Shown one piece after another: positions 1 through 7,973 of a stretch of DNA of 64,000 nt. Below the pieces are notes generated by a model, which was given only the letters and a program-made list of their open reading frames with translations, was not told where the DNA came from and did not search any database. Source of the stretch: an uncultured Winogradskyella sp. (GTDB lineage: Bacteria > Bacteroidota > Bacteroidia > Flavobacteriales > Flavobacteriaceae); NCBI RefSeq assembly GCF_947495255.1, contig NZ_CANLYI010000004.1:310001-374000 (forward strand), read 5' to 3'. Position 1 is the stretch's first letter. Each line of letters opens with the position of its first letter. Position numbers and translations under genes: made by a program.

Positions 1-1619
1 GCACTATGTGATAATGTGACTACAATATGACTAGATTCTGCGTACTTAATGGCGTTATTAATGGCTTCTTGGGTTATTCTGTAAATATTGATTTCTACTA
101 AAGAATCTAGTCTTTGGTCAAAGTCGGTCTTATTGTAGAACTCTATCTTTTTATTTGTAAATTTATTAAGCTCTTGTGTGAGTTTTGTAAGTGCTGGGAT
201 TATGCCATAATCACCTAATTCTGGTGGTGCTAAATTAAAAGTAGCGGTTCTTACTCCTTGAATTATATTTGAAGCGAGCTCCTTTAAGTATTCTACTTTT
301 ACGGTTGTTTTGTTTACATCTTTAGGATTAATACTTTCTAAATTAAATTTTAATCCTGTAAGCATCTGGCCAATACCATCGTGTATGTCTTTTGCAATTC
401 TATTTTGTTCTTTTTCCTGGTTTTCAATAATCTTACTAGCGATTATTTTCTGTTGATTCATTTTTTCCTCATAGCGCTCATTAGTCAATTTTTCAACTTC
501 TAATTGTGCATTTTTTCTTGTTGTAATATCTGAGGAGATAATTATAAATTCAGATTTTTCATTAACACTATAAAATGGAATAATGTACATCTCTAGCCAA
601 ACACTTTCCTTGTTTTTCTTGGTGCCTTTTACTTCGCCTTGCCAACCTATTTTACTGTTATGAGTAAGTAGGTTGTCTATAGCTTTTTGCTCGCTTTTAT
701 CTATTGTAATAGTTTCGGATAATTTTAGTCCTTTAGTAAAATGAGATACTTTAAATAATCTAGAGAATTTATCACCAATATGAATTATTGAACCATTAGC
801 ATCTACTCTTGCAAATAAAAGTGTGCGATCCATCACTTCATTTAATTTACGTAACTCCTTTACTGAGTTTTCGTTTTTTTCTCTAAGAATATCTGCATCT
901 CTCGCTATTTTTAAAGCTTGGGTTTCTGATTTTAATAGTCGTTTTATAGTTGCTTTTACAAATTTTGCTGATGGCCAAAAGATAAATATAAATTCCCCTA
1001 ATAATATGGTTAAAGTTATAATTACTAAAATCAATTCTAGGTTACGTAAACGGTCAACTTTTGCGTTTGCTTCTGTGTTATATTGATTTACTATTTTATC
1101 CATTAACTTAAGAAATGGACCTTCATTTTTTTTAATTAAATCGATGTTTTTGGTTAAGGGAAATCCAATAGCTTTGGGGTTGGTTTCTACGGTTTTTATT
1201 ATCGATTTAGTTGCCTGAAGTATGTTTTGATGATAAGGATTAATAGATTTATACATTAATAAAATTGCCTCACTATTTTCTCCGGGTAAATTAATGCTGT
1301 CGTTACCTTTTTGTAGTCCGTTATGAGAGGTTTCCCATAAATTTAGTGTTTGAATTAATTTGTTTTTTAAAGCAATTTTACTCCGAATATTATTTTCTGT
1401 TGATATTAGTAAAACTTCTTTTGTAATTCTTTGGCTTAGCATTCGTTGTCTTCCTGCTACATTAATTACGGTAGAGTCACTTTGTTGGTCATCTAAATAA
1501 TTTCGCACAAAGATTTGACTGATAAATACAGATAATGCAATAGCGCTAAGTGCTATTATATATAAACGTCTAAGTTTATTAAAAGTTCTATTATCTAATG
1601 AGCTAACATTAGTTGCCAT
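1..1619 (-). CDS. NarX-like membrane sensor histidine kinase, C-terminus cut by window edge
   Basis: Reading the minus strand from an ATG at 1619 gives about 539 codons with no stop before the window edge. The order is: an N-terminal membrane segment (residues about 15-35); a periplasmic region with AGRQRMLSQRI, the motif of the PilJ/NarX-type nitrate-sensing family; a second membrane segment near residues 195-215; a coiled region; a PAS-like domain; a HisKA_3 box AKDIHDGIGQML carrying the phospho-acceptor histidine; and the start of the ATPase domain with the N-box INNAIKYA. The gene follows nirB, nirD and the DUF4202 gene on the same strand with an 11-nt gap, so sensing of nitrate or nitrite is a reasonable inference. 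HisKA_3 kinases normally partner LuxR-type response regulators; one would be expected beyond position 1. Confidence 0.85.
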   Translation of the reverse strand, partial: MATNVSSLDNRTFNKLRRLYIIALSAIALSVFISQIFVRNYLDDQQSDSTVINVAGRQRMLSQRITKEVLLISTENNIRSKIALKNKLIQTLNLWETSHNGLQKGNDSINLPGENSEAILLMYKSINPYHQNILQATKSIIKTVETNPKAIGFPLTKNIDLIKKNEGPFLKLMDKIVNQYNTEANAKVDRLRNLELILVIITLTILLGEFIFIFWPSAKFVKATIKRLLKSETQALKIARDADILREKNENSVKELRKLNEVMDRTLLFARVDANGSIIHIGDKFSRLFKVSHFTKGLKLSETITIDKSEQKAIDNLLTHNSKIGWQGEVKGTKKNKESVWLEMYIIPFYSVNEKSEFIIISSDITTRKNAQLEVEKLTNERYEEKMNQQKIIASKIIENQEKEQNRIAKDIHDGIGQMLTGLKFNLESINPKDVNKTTVKVEYLKELASNIIQGVRTATFNLAPPELGDYGIIPALTKLTQELNKFTNKKIEFYNKTDFDQRLDSLVEINIYRITQEAINNAIKYAESSHIVVTLSHS

Positions 1620-1630
1620 TGTTCTTCGTT

Positions 1631-2212
1631 TTACTCTAGTGCCTTTGTTAATAAGTTAAGACTATTAGAGGATAAATTCGTTTTTAGTGCTAATTCTTGA
1701 CCTTTAGTGGACATTTTGCCCCAAGTTTTTTGAAGAATATCAATTATTTTTTCATCAGTATGTTTTGCTATAAAATCTTCTAAGTAATATTGAAGAAAAA
1801 CTAAACATGCAACGTCTTCTAAGGTTTGGGTTTCAGTATCTTTTTTAATTAGCTTTTTATTTATTAAAAATGAAGTACGATTAATAAATTCATCTGAATA
1901 ACCAACTTTGTTTAGAATTTCACTAGTAAGTTCTGAGTGCATTTTTTTTAGATCATTTCTCCATTGAAAATAACCTATTTTGTCCATTGAATAGGACTTG
2001 CGTTTTATGGACCATCTGCAAATATGTTGTGCTCTTACTGCAATTTGAAGTTCTTCAGAAGCATTAGCTTCTATGTCTAGAAGTTTTGTTGTCATCCGTT
2101 GGGAATATAATAATTCTTTTGGGAATTCTGTATCTTCAAATATTACTGTGTTTGGGTCTTCAGAATTTTTTTGATCTATAAAGGCTATTGCTTTTTTAAA
2201 TTTAGTACTCAC
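1631..2212 (-). CDS. DUF4202 family protein linked to nitrite reductase
   Basis: This 193-residue protein matches my recollection of the DUF4202 family. It has the conserved C-terminal stretch LEDVACLVFLQYYLEDF followed by KTWGKMSTKGQELAL, and an N-terminal HICRW-x-IKR region followed by YFQWRNDLKKMH. No signal peptide or membrane segment is seen, so it should be cytoplasmic. DUF4202 genes often sit next to assimilatory nitrite or sulfite reductases, as here, 29 nt after nirD, but I know of no assigned biochemical role. The conserved His, Trp and acidic positions suggest an enzyme or metal-binding protein; that is inference. The ATG at 2212 is the first in frame and fits the family length. 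Confidence 0.8.
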   Translation of the reverse strand: MSTKFKKAIAFIDQKNSEDPNTVIFEDTEFPKELLYSQRMTTKLLDIEANASEELQIAVRAQHICRWSIKRKSYSMDKIGYFQWRNDLKKMHSELTSEILNKVGYSDEFINRTSFLINKKLIKKDTETQTLEDVACLVFLQYYLEDFIAKHTDEKIIDILQKTWGKMSTKGQELALKTNLSSNSLNLLTKALE

Positions 2213-2241
2213 GTCAAAAGGTTTTATTGTAATTTCTAAAT

Positions 2242-2619
2242 CTATTCAGAAAAACCAATATACACAATGTTATTTTCAATTTTCACTGGGTAAATGGCTA
2301 TTGGTTCTAAATCTCCGTTGAGGTTTTCGCCTGTTTCTAGAGAAAATGTTTTCTTATGAAGAGGGCAAGCAACCATAGGTATTCCGTTATGGTCACCAAT
2401 CATCCCTCTGCTAAGAACCATTTCTTGTTTTTCGGGAGATAAATTTTGACTTGCATACCATGTGTTGAGCCTCTCAAAATTAAAAACAGCAATTTGTAAA
2501 TCTTTATATTTTACGCAAGCCCCACCGTCTTTGGGAAAAGCGTCTACTGGTGCTGCTTTAAACCAAACGTTTACACCTTCTAATTTTGTGGTTTTATATT
2601 TTTTTAGAATTTCTTCCAT
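2242..2619 (-). CDS. nirD: nitrite reductase (NADH) small subunit
   Basis: A 125-residue Rieske-like protein, the usual size for NirD. The second Rieske motif is visible as CPLHKKTF, but the first cysteine-histidine pair is replaced by a GDHNG stretch, so a classical [2Fe-2S] cluster is unlikely. The E. coli NirD family is likewise described as lacking a complete cluster site. It should pair with NirB to reduce nitrite to ammonium in the cytoplasm. The gene starts 26 nt after nirB on the same strand, and the nirB-nirD order is the classical operon arrangement. Confidence 0.88.
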   Translation of the reverse strand: MEEILKKYKTTKLEGVNVWFKAAPVDAFPKDGGACVKYKDLQIAVFNFERLNTWYASQNLSPEKQEMVLSRGMIGDHNGIPMVACPLHKKTFSLETGENLNGDLEPIAIYPVKIENNIVYIGFSE

Positions 2620-2645
2620 TTTATATTAAATTTTAAGCTGTTTTG

Positions 2646-5165
2646 TTATTTCCAAGGTTCTGGCATTTTTTGTTCTCTTAAAGGAACAAAAACTAAATTG
2701 TCATCTTCATCTTCGCTATTTACAAAGTGATTAAAACGCTTCATCATTTCTGGGTCATTAACGGCTTGCGTCCATTCACATTCAAACTTATTAACTAAAG
2801 ATTGCATTTCTTCATCTAAATCGGCCGCAATACCTAATTTATCTTCAATAATAACTTCTTTTAAATATTCTATTCCTCCTTCTAAACGATCTTGCCAAGC
2901 AGCAGTACGCTGTAAAGGTTTTGCTGTACGCATATAGAACATTAAATATCTGTCTATATATTTAATTACTGTTTCGTTATCAATTTGTTCTGCAAATAAC
3001 TCTGCATGGCGTGGAGTCGCTCCACCATTTCCTCCAAGGTAAAGATTCCAGCCACCTTCAACAGCAATTAAACCAAAATCTTTTCCACGAGCCTCTGCAC
3101 ATTCACGAATACAGCCAGATACACCGCCTTTAATTTTGTGTGGCGCGCGAATGCCTCTATATCTATTTTCTAGTTCAATACCAAAACTTACACTTTCGTC
3201 CATTCCGTAACGACACCAAGTAGACCCTACACAGGTTTTTACTGTACGTAATGATTTCCCATACGCATGTCCGCTTTCAAAACCATGAGAAATTAATTCT
3301 TTCCAAATTAAAGGCAATTGATTTAGAGTTGCTCCAAATAAATCGATACGAACACCTCCTGTAACTTTAGTGTATAAATCGTATTTTTTAGCTATTTGCC
3401 CAAGTGCAATTAGTTTATCTGGTGTGATTTCTCCGCCTGGTACACGTGGAACAACAGAATATGTACCGTTTCGTTGAATGTTTGCTAAGAATCTATCGTT
3501 AGAATCTTGAATTGCATATTCTTTGTTTGCTGTATCTGCGTTTATACTTGCCATTAAGGAGGCAACTAAAGGTTTGCATAATTCGCAACCGTGACCACCA
3601 GTGCCATGATTATCTAGAACTTCGTTAAAAGTGGTATACCCTTTTACTTGAATAATTTTATAAAGATCTTGTCTGCTTAAGTCAAAGTGCTCGCAAACAC
3701 CTTCTTTAACTTCAATACCTAATGCTTTTAAGGTTGCATTTGTTAGGTCTGTTACCATAGGTTTACAGCCTCCACAGCCAGTGCCTGCTTTTGTGTAACT
3801 CACTACACCTGTTACATCTGTGGCTTCTCCATTTTCGATAACATTACATATCTGTCCTTTAGTAACGCTTTCGCAAGAGCAAATCTGTGCTTCGTCTGGT
3901 AAATCTGTGACATCACCAAAAGTGGTACCACCTTCACTCGCAGGAAGTATTAATTGTGCAGGATCCTCTGGAATTGACATTCCGTTTAAATAAATTTGAT
4001 GCAGCATGTTGTAATCTGCTGCATCACCAACTAAAATGCCTCCTAGTAGAGATTTTCCGTCAAGGCTAACGTTGATTCTTTTGTATAAATGTTGTGTTTT
4101 GTTTTCAAAAATAATAGAATGTCCTTTTGATGCTGGCATAAAAGGCTCACCAAAACTAGCGACATCTACACCAATAAGTTTTAATTTGGTAGACATATCT
4201 ATTTCGTCTGGCATTAATGTTTCGGTTTGACCTAAAATTTGATTAGCTGCTACATCTGCCATATCATAGCCTGGTGCAACTAAACCGTAAATCATTTGAT
4301 TATATAGTGCAACTTCGCCAATGGCATATATATCTGGGTCTGAAGTTTGCATTTTATTGTTAACTACGATGCCTCCTCTTACACCCATCTCTAAGTTGCA
4401 TGTCTTTCCAAGCTCATCTCTAGGGCGAATACCTGCGGAAATTATAAGCATTTCAACATCTAACACGTCGTCTTCTCCAAACTCCATGCCTGTAATGTAA
4501 CCATCATCTCCTAAGATTTGATTTGTGGCTTTGCTTAAATGAATATTTAAACCTATGGATTCTAATTTTAATTGTAATACTTGGCTACTTCTAGAATCTA
4601 GTTGTCTTGGCATTAACTTAGGCGCAAACTCTACAATATGTGGTTCTAAGCCCATATCCATTGCAGCTTTACCGGCTTCTAGTCCTAATAATCCACCACC
4701 AAGAACTGCTGCCTTAGCATTTGGGTTTTTCACTTTTAGTTTAGCTGCGTAGCTAAGCATGTCCTCTAAATCTTCTATTGTCCTGTAAACAAAGACACCT
4801 TTTTTTTCTACACCTTTTATAGGAGGAACAAAAGCAGAAGACCCAGTCGCTAGTACTAAGTAGTCGTAAGTGTATTGTTTTTCGTTGACGCTAGTTATTG
4901 TCTTTTTGTCTCTGTGAATATCAGTAATTCTTGTGTCTGTTATGAGTTCAATTCCGTTTTCTTCATACCATGATTGTGGTGCTAATTCTAGAGCTTTTGC
5001 ATTTTGATTTTCAAAAAACTCGCTTAAATGTACGCGGTCATAAGCTGGCCTTGGTTCTTCACCAAAAACAATAACTTTATAATTACCAAGGTTTTCTTTG
5101 GTAACAAATTTTTCGCAAAACTTGAAGCCAACCATTCCATTTCCTATAACAACTATGGTTTTCAT
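2646..5165 (-). CDS. nirB: nitrite reductase (NADH) large subunit
   Basis: This 839-residue protein has the full NirB layout. An N-terminal FAD/NAD(P)H pyridine nucleotide-disulfide oxidoreductase half begins with GNGMVG. Two BFD-like [2Fe-2S] modules follow (CSCE with GTGCGGCKP near residues 425-475, then GCELCKP near 525). The C-terminal sirohaem/[4Fe-4S] half carries CVGSTWC near residue 645 and CIREC near 683, the four cluster cysteines. It catalyses six-electron reduction of nitrite to ammonium with NADH. The first ATG is kept because the dinucleotide-binding fold starts at once. It is divergent from narK; the shared intergenic region carries several palindromes and a TAnnTTTG box for each gene. 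Confidence 0.95.
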   Translation of the reverse strand: MKTIVVIGNGMVGFKFCEKFVTKENLGNYKVIVFGEEPRPAYDRVHLSEFFENQNAKALELAPQSWYEENGIELITDTRITDIHRDKKTITSVNEKQYTYDYLVLATGSSAFVPPIKGVEKKGVFVYRTIEDLEDMLSYAAKLKVKNPNAKAAVLGGGLLGLEAGKAAMDMGLEPHIVEFAPKLMPRQLDSRSSQVLQLKLESIGLNIHLSKATNQILGDDGYITGMEFGEDDVLDVEMLIISAGIRPRDELGKTCNLEMGVRGGIVVNNKMQTSDPDIYAIGEVALYNQMIYGLVAPGYDMADVAANQILGQTETLMPDEIDMSTKLKLIGVDVASFGEPFMPASKGHSIIFENKTQHLYKRINVSLDGKSLLGGILVGDAADYNMLHQIYLNGMSIPEDPAQLILPASEGGTTFGDVTDLPDEAQICSCESVTKGQICNVIENGEATDVTGVVSYTKAGTGCGGCKPMVTDLTNATLKALGIEVKEGVCEHFDLSRQDLYKIIQVKGYTTFNEVLDNHGTGGHGCELCKPLVASLMASINADTANKEYAIQDSNDRFLANIQRNGTYSVVPRVPGGEITPDKLIALGQIAKKYDLYTKVTGGVRIDLFGATLNQLPLIWKELISHGFESGHAYGKSLRTVKTCVGSTWCRYGMDESVSFGIELENRYRGIRAPHKIKGGVSGCIRECAEARGKDFGLIAVEGGWNLYLGGNGGATPRHAELFAEQIDNETVIKYIDRYLMFYMRTAKPLQRTAAWQDRLEGGIEYLKEVIIEDKLGIAADLDEEMQSLVNKFECEWTQAVNDPEMMKRFNHFVNSEDEDDNLVFVPLREQKMPEPWK

Positions 5166-5190
5166 AAAATTTGAATTTAAATATTGAATT

Positions 5191-5226
5191 CAAAATTAAG
5201 TATAAATACGTAATTATGTATACTTA
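5191..5226 (-). promoter_or_regulatory. nirB promoter with nested palindromes
   Basis: On the minus strand a TAATTTTG box (5198-5191) matches the Bacteroidetes -7 consensus TAnnTTTG, 26 nt before the nirB start. No -33 TTG is at the right distance. Instead there is an inverted repeat TAAGTATA (5197-5204) / TATACTTA (5219-5226) enclosing a near-perfect palindrome ATACGTAATTATGTAT (5206-5221, one mismatched pair). An activator-dependent promoter is the likely reading. Confidence 0.6.
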
Positions 5227-5470
5227 GTGTTAGGTATCTGATTGTTTAGTACTTATTTTTGCGAATAATAGAATATTAGTGTGTTTAAATAATAAAAATG
5301 ATCAAAAAACCAATATAAAATTCAAAAATCTATGTATTTACTTTGGTTAATTTACAAAGGCTAGTTTCAGTCTTTATTGAATTTTTTGTATTTTAATTTG
5401 TAGAACAAACGATATTTTTAAAAATTCAACTTAGTATTTGTGTTATTGTAATTTCTTTAGGTTTTTTTTG

Positions 5471-5549
5471 ATAAATACGTAATAAGTGCTTATAATACGT
5501 AGTTTTTGTAATATAATATTGCGTATAAATACTTAGTTGTGTAGTTTTG
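5471..5549 (+). promoter_or_regulatory. narK promoter and operator region
   Basis: A TAGTTTTG box (5542-5549) matches TAnnTTTG and has an ATTG 20 nt upstream as a candidate -33 element. Upstream lie two TACGTA hexamers (5476-5481 and 5496-5501) flanking ATAAG-TG-CTTAT (5482-5493), and an ATACTTA half-site (5529-5535). The -7 box overlaps any coding start before 5550, which supports the narK start at 5570. The rest of the 5166-5569 gap shows nothing I can identify. Confidence 0.55.
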
Positions 5550-5569
5550 GCTTTATATATGAAGAACTT

Positions 5570-6979
5570 ATGACAGATTATAAAGATCAAAAAGCTACAA
5601 AGCTTTCATTATTAAAATTTAATAATGTTTCTGTTAGAACATTCTGGATTACTTCTATAGCATTTTTCTTATGCTTTTTTGCGTGGTTTGGTATTGTTCC
5701 GTTCATGCCAGATGTGGTTAGGGACTTGGGCTTAACTCCTGATCAAAAATGGAATTCAATTATTTTGGCAGTTTCAGGAACTGTGTTTGCAAGACTACTC
5801 ATAGGTAAGTTGTGTGATAAATATGGACCACGATTGTGTTATACCTGGTTATTAATGTTGGGATCTTTACCAGTTATTTTAATTGGTTTTGTGCAAACAC
5901 CAATTCAATTTCTTATCTGTAGATTGTTTATTGGGTTTATAGGCGCTTCATTTGTTATTACTCAAGTGCATACGACATTAATGTTTGCTTCAAGTATTGT
6001 TGGGACAGCAAATGCAACGTCTGCAGGTTGGGGAAATTTGGGAGGTGGAGCGAATAGATTAGGGATGCCGATAATTGCGGCTGCTGTAGTTAGTTTTGGT
6101 ATTGCTAATGAAGCCAATGCATGGAGGTATTCTATGATTATTGCTGGTGTTATCTGTTTTGCAATGGGAATTATATATTATTTCTTCACAACCGATACAC
6201 CGAAAGGTAACTTTAGGGAGCTTAAGGCTAATGGAGATATGCCAAAAGCAAAAAAAGACCAAGTTGGTTTTAAGGAGGTGTTAAAAGATTATAGGGTTTG
6301 GATTCTCTTTCTTGTATATGCAGCGTGTTTTGGTATTGAACTTACTGTTTATGGAACTATGGATGATTATCTTCAAAATACATTTCAGCTATCGCGTTCT
6401 ATGGCTGGTAATATAGTATTGTCCTTTGCTTTAATGAATATTTTTGCACGTACATTAGGTGGTGCTTTGGGTGATAAATTTGGTAGGTTAAAAGGTTTAC
6501 GAGGTAGAGTATTATTTTTAGTGTTGATTCTTGCTGTGGAGGGTATTGTACTTTGTGCGTTTTCTAGTATTACCTATTTACCATTAGCTATTGTGTTTTT
6601 AATAGCATTTAGTTTAAGTGTTCAAATGGCTGAGGGCGCAACATTTTCTGTAGTTCCTTTTATAAATAAAAAAGCAATTGGTTCAATTTCTGGTATTGTG
6701 GGTGCAGGTGGTAATGTTGGTGCATTTTTGGCTGCCATGTTATTAAAATCTAAATCCGCAATTGCTGAAAAAACAGCAATATTAATAAATACTGGAGAAT
6801 CTCAGGAGGTTATAAATGCAGCTCAGGCTTCAGCATCATCCGCAGCTGTTTCTAGTGGGTTTTTAATTATAGGTATTGCTATTATTTGCACTTCAATTTT
6901 AGCACTTACTATTAAATTTTCGTTGGACGCAGAAAATAAGGTAGTTAAAGATGTAAGCGGGTTACAGGTTTCAAATTAG
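5570..6979 (+). CDS. narK: nitrate/nitrite MFS transporter
   Basis: A major facilitator superfamily protein of 469 residues with about 12 hydrophobic segments. It shows the NNP-family glycine-rich signature GWGNLGGGANRLG and the loop motif KLCDKYGPR after TM2. It should exchange or import nitrate or nitrite across the inner membrane. An open frame extends to a TTG at 5537, but that stretch overlaps the -7 box, so the ATG at 5570 (MTDYKDQK) is preferred. It is divergent from nirB, its functional partner, and is followed 13 nt later by the FNR-type regulator, probably in one transcript. Confidence 0.9.
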   Translation: MTDYKDQKATKLSLLKFNNVSVRTFWITSIAFFLCFFAWFGIVPFMPDVVRDLGLTPDQKWNSIILAVSGTVFARLLIGKLCDKYGPRLCYTWLLMLGSLPVILIGFVQTPIQFLICRLFIGFIGASFVITQVHTTLMFASSIVGTANATSAGWGNLGGGANRLGMPIIAAAVVSFGIANEANAWRYSMIIAGVICFAMGIIYYFFTTDTPKGNFRELKANGDMPKAKKDQVGFKEVLKDYRVWILFLVYAACFGIELTVYGTMDDYLQNTFQLSRSMAGNIVLSFALMNIFARTLGGALGDKFGRLKGLRGRVLFLVLILAVEGIVLCAFSSITYLPLAIVFLIAFSLSVQMAEGATFSVVPFINKKAIGSISGIVGAGGNVGAFLAAMLLKSKSAIAEKTAILINTGESQEVINAAQASASSAAVSSGFLIIGIAIICTSILALTIKFSLDAENKVVKDVSGLQVSN

Positions 6980-6992
6980 ATGATCTAAAAAT

Positions 6993-7709
6993 ATGGCTGT
7001 ACCAAATATAAATTGCAAATCTTGTGTTAATCAAAATTGTTTGATAAAAAAGAATATCGCTCTAGATTCAATTCAAGAATTTATGGAAGATAGAAGTACA
7101 ATCACATGCAAAAACGGACAGCAATTTGTTATGGAAGGCGCGCCAACCAATGGATTGTTTTTTGTTAATAAAGGTAAAGCTAAAGTTTTGAAAACGGGTA
7201 TTTATGGAAAAGAGCAAATTTTGCGTTTTGTAAATGATGGTGAAATAATTGGACATAGAGGCTTTGGTATTCGTGAAAAATATTCCGTAAGTGCTGTTGC
7301 ATTAGAGGATAGTGTTTTGTGTAATTTTACAGATGACACCTTAAAAAGAATGCTTAAAGTTATACCAGAATTGACATATGATCTCATGTTGTTTTATGCT
7401 TATGAATTAAATAAAACAGAATCTAAGGTAAAGGCCATCGCGCAAATGTCTGTAAGGGAGAAAGTAATTGATGCCCTCTTGTATATTAACAGGAAATTTG
7501 GTTGTAACCACAGAGGTTTACTAGACATAAAACTTAGCAGAAAAGAAATTGCAGGTTTTGCTGGTACAACTAATGAGCAAGTTACAAGGGTTATTTCGGT
7601 CTTAAAAAAAGAAGAATTGATCTTTACAATGGGGAAAAGAATTGGTATTGTAAATGTTGAGTTATTGAGTAAAGAAATCTCTGAACATAACTATTTTTTA
7701 GATAGTTAA
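6993..7709 (+). CDS. Crp/Fnr family regulator with FNR-like cysteines
   Basis: A 238-residue protein with a cyclic-nucleotide-binding-type beta roll (about 30-130), a dimer helix and a C-terminal helix-turn-helix (LSRKEIAGFAGTTNEQVTR). The N-terminus has C8, C11 and C16, and a further cysteine at 110. E. coli FNR binds its oxygen-sensing [4Fe-4S] cluster with C20, C23, C29 and C122, so the spacing from last N-terminal cysteine to the distant one (94 here, 93 in FNR) is almost the same. Oxygen or NO sensing is therefore a good inference. Its place between narK and the nitrate ABC transporter suggests it controls the island. C39 is an extra, unplaced cysteine. Confidence 0.88.
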   Translation: MAVPNINCKSCVNQNCLIKKNIALDSIQEFMEDRSTITCKNGQQFVMEGAPTNGLFFVNKGKAKVLKTGIYGKEQILRFVNDGEIIGHRGFGIREKYSVSAVALEDSVLCNFTDDTLKRMLKVIPELTYDLMLFYAYELNKTESKVKAIAQMSVREKVIDALLYINRKFGCNHRGLLDIKLSRKEIAGFAGTTNEQVTRVISVLKKEELIFTMGKRIGIVNVELLSKEISEHNYFLDS

Positions 7710-7734
7710 ATTAATAATAAATAGACTAGTAATT

Positions 7735-7770
7735 AAATACTTAGGCGAAGAAATTTGTCTAAGTATTTTT
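7735..7770 (+). terminator. stem-loop after the FNR-type gene
   Basis: AAATACTTAG (7735-7744) and CTAAGTATTT (7759-7768) form a perfect 10-bp stem with a 14-nt loop and a short T-run, 25 nt after the stop codon. It contains the same ATACTTA/TAAGTAT words as the operators upstream of nirB, narK and nrtA, so it may also be a protein-binding site. Confidence 0.55.
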
Positions 7771-7919
7771 GTTTGACATAGTTAATTAGCTCGTTATAAG
7801 AGTATTGTGTTTTTTGTTTGCTTTTTGTCATGTTTTATTATTTAAAAGCACAAGTTTATTCAAATCTAAAAACTTGTTTTAACCATTTATAAATCAAGTC
7901 TTATCTAAAATTGCGCTTC

Positions 7920-7950
7920 TATATTTGTCTTAAATAAGTATTAATACTTA
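7920..7950 (+). promoter_or_regulatory. nrtA promoter with 16-bp palindrome
   Basis: TATATTTG (7920-7927) is an exact TAnnTTTG -7 box. Directly after the expected transcription start lies TAAGTATTAATACTTA (7935-7950), a perfect 16-bp palindrome 24 nt before the nrtA ATG. A site in this position fits a repressor operator or a 5'-end RNA element. The rest of the 7710-7973 gap has no gene. Confidence 0.6.
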
Positions 7951-7973
7951 GCTAACTATAAAATCAAATAGAG

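Noticed and set aside
5537..5569. Upstream TTG start for narK.
   Set aside because: It overlaps the -7 box and adds no family sequence; the ATG at 5570 is better.
7934..7951. Insertion-sequence end or attachment site at the 16-bp palindrome.
   Set aside because: No transposase, target duplication or second end; a promoter operator explains it.
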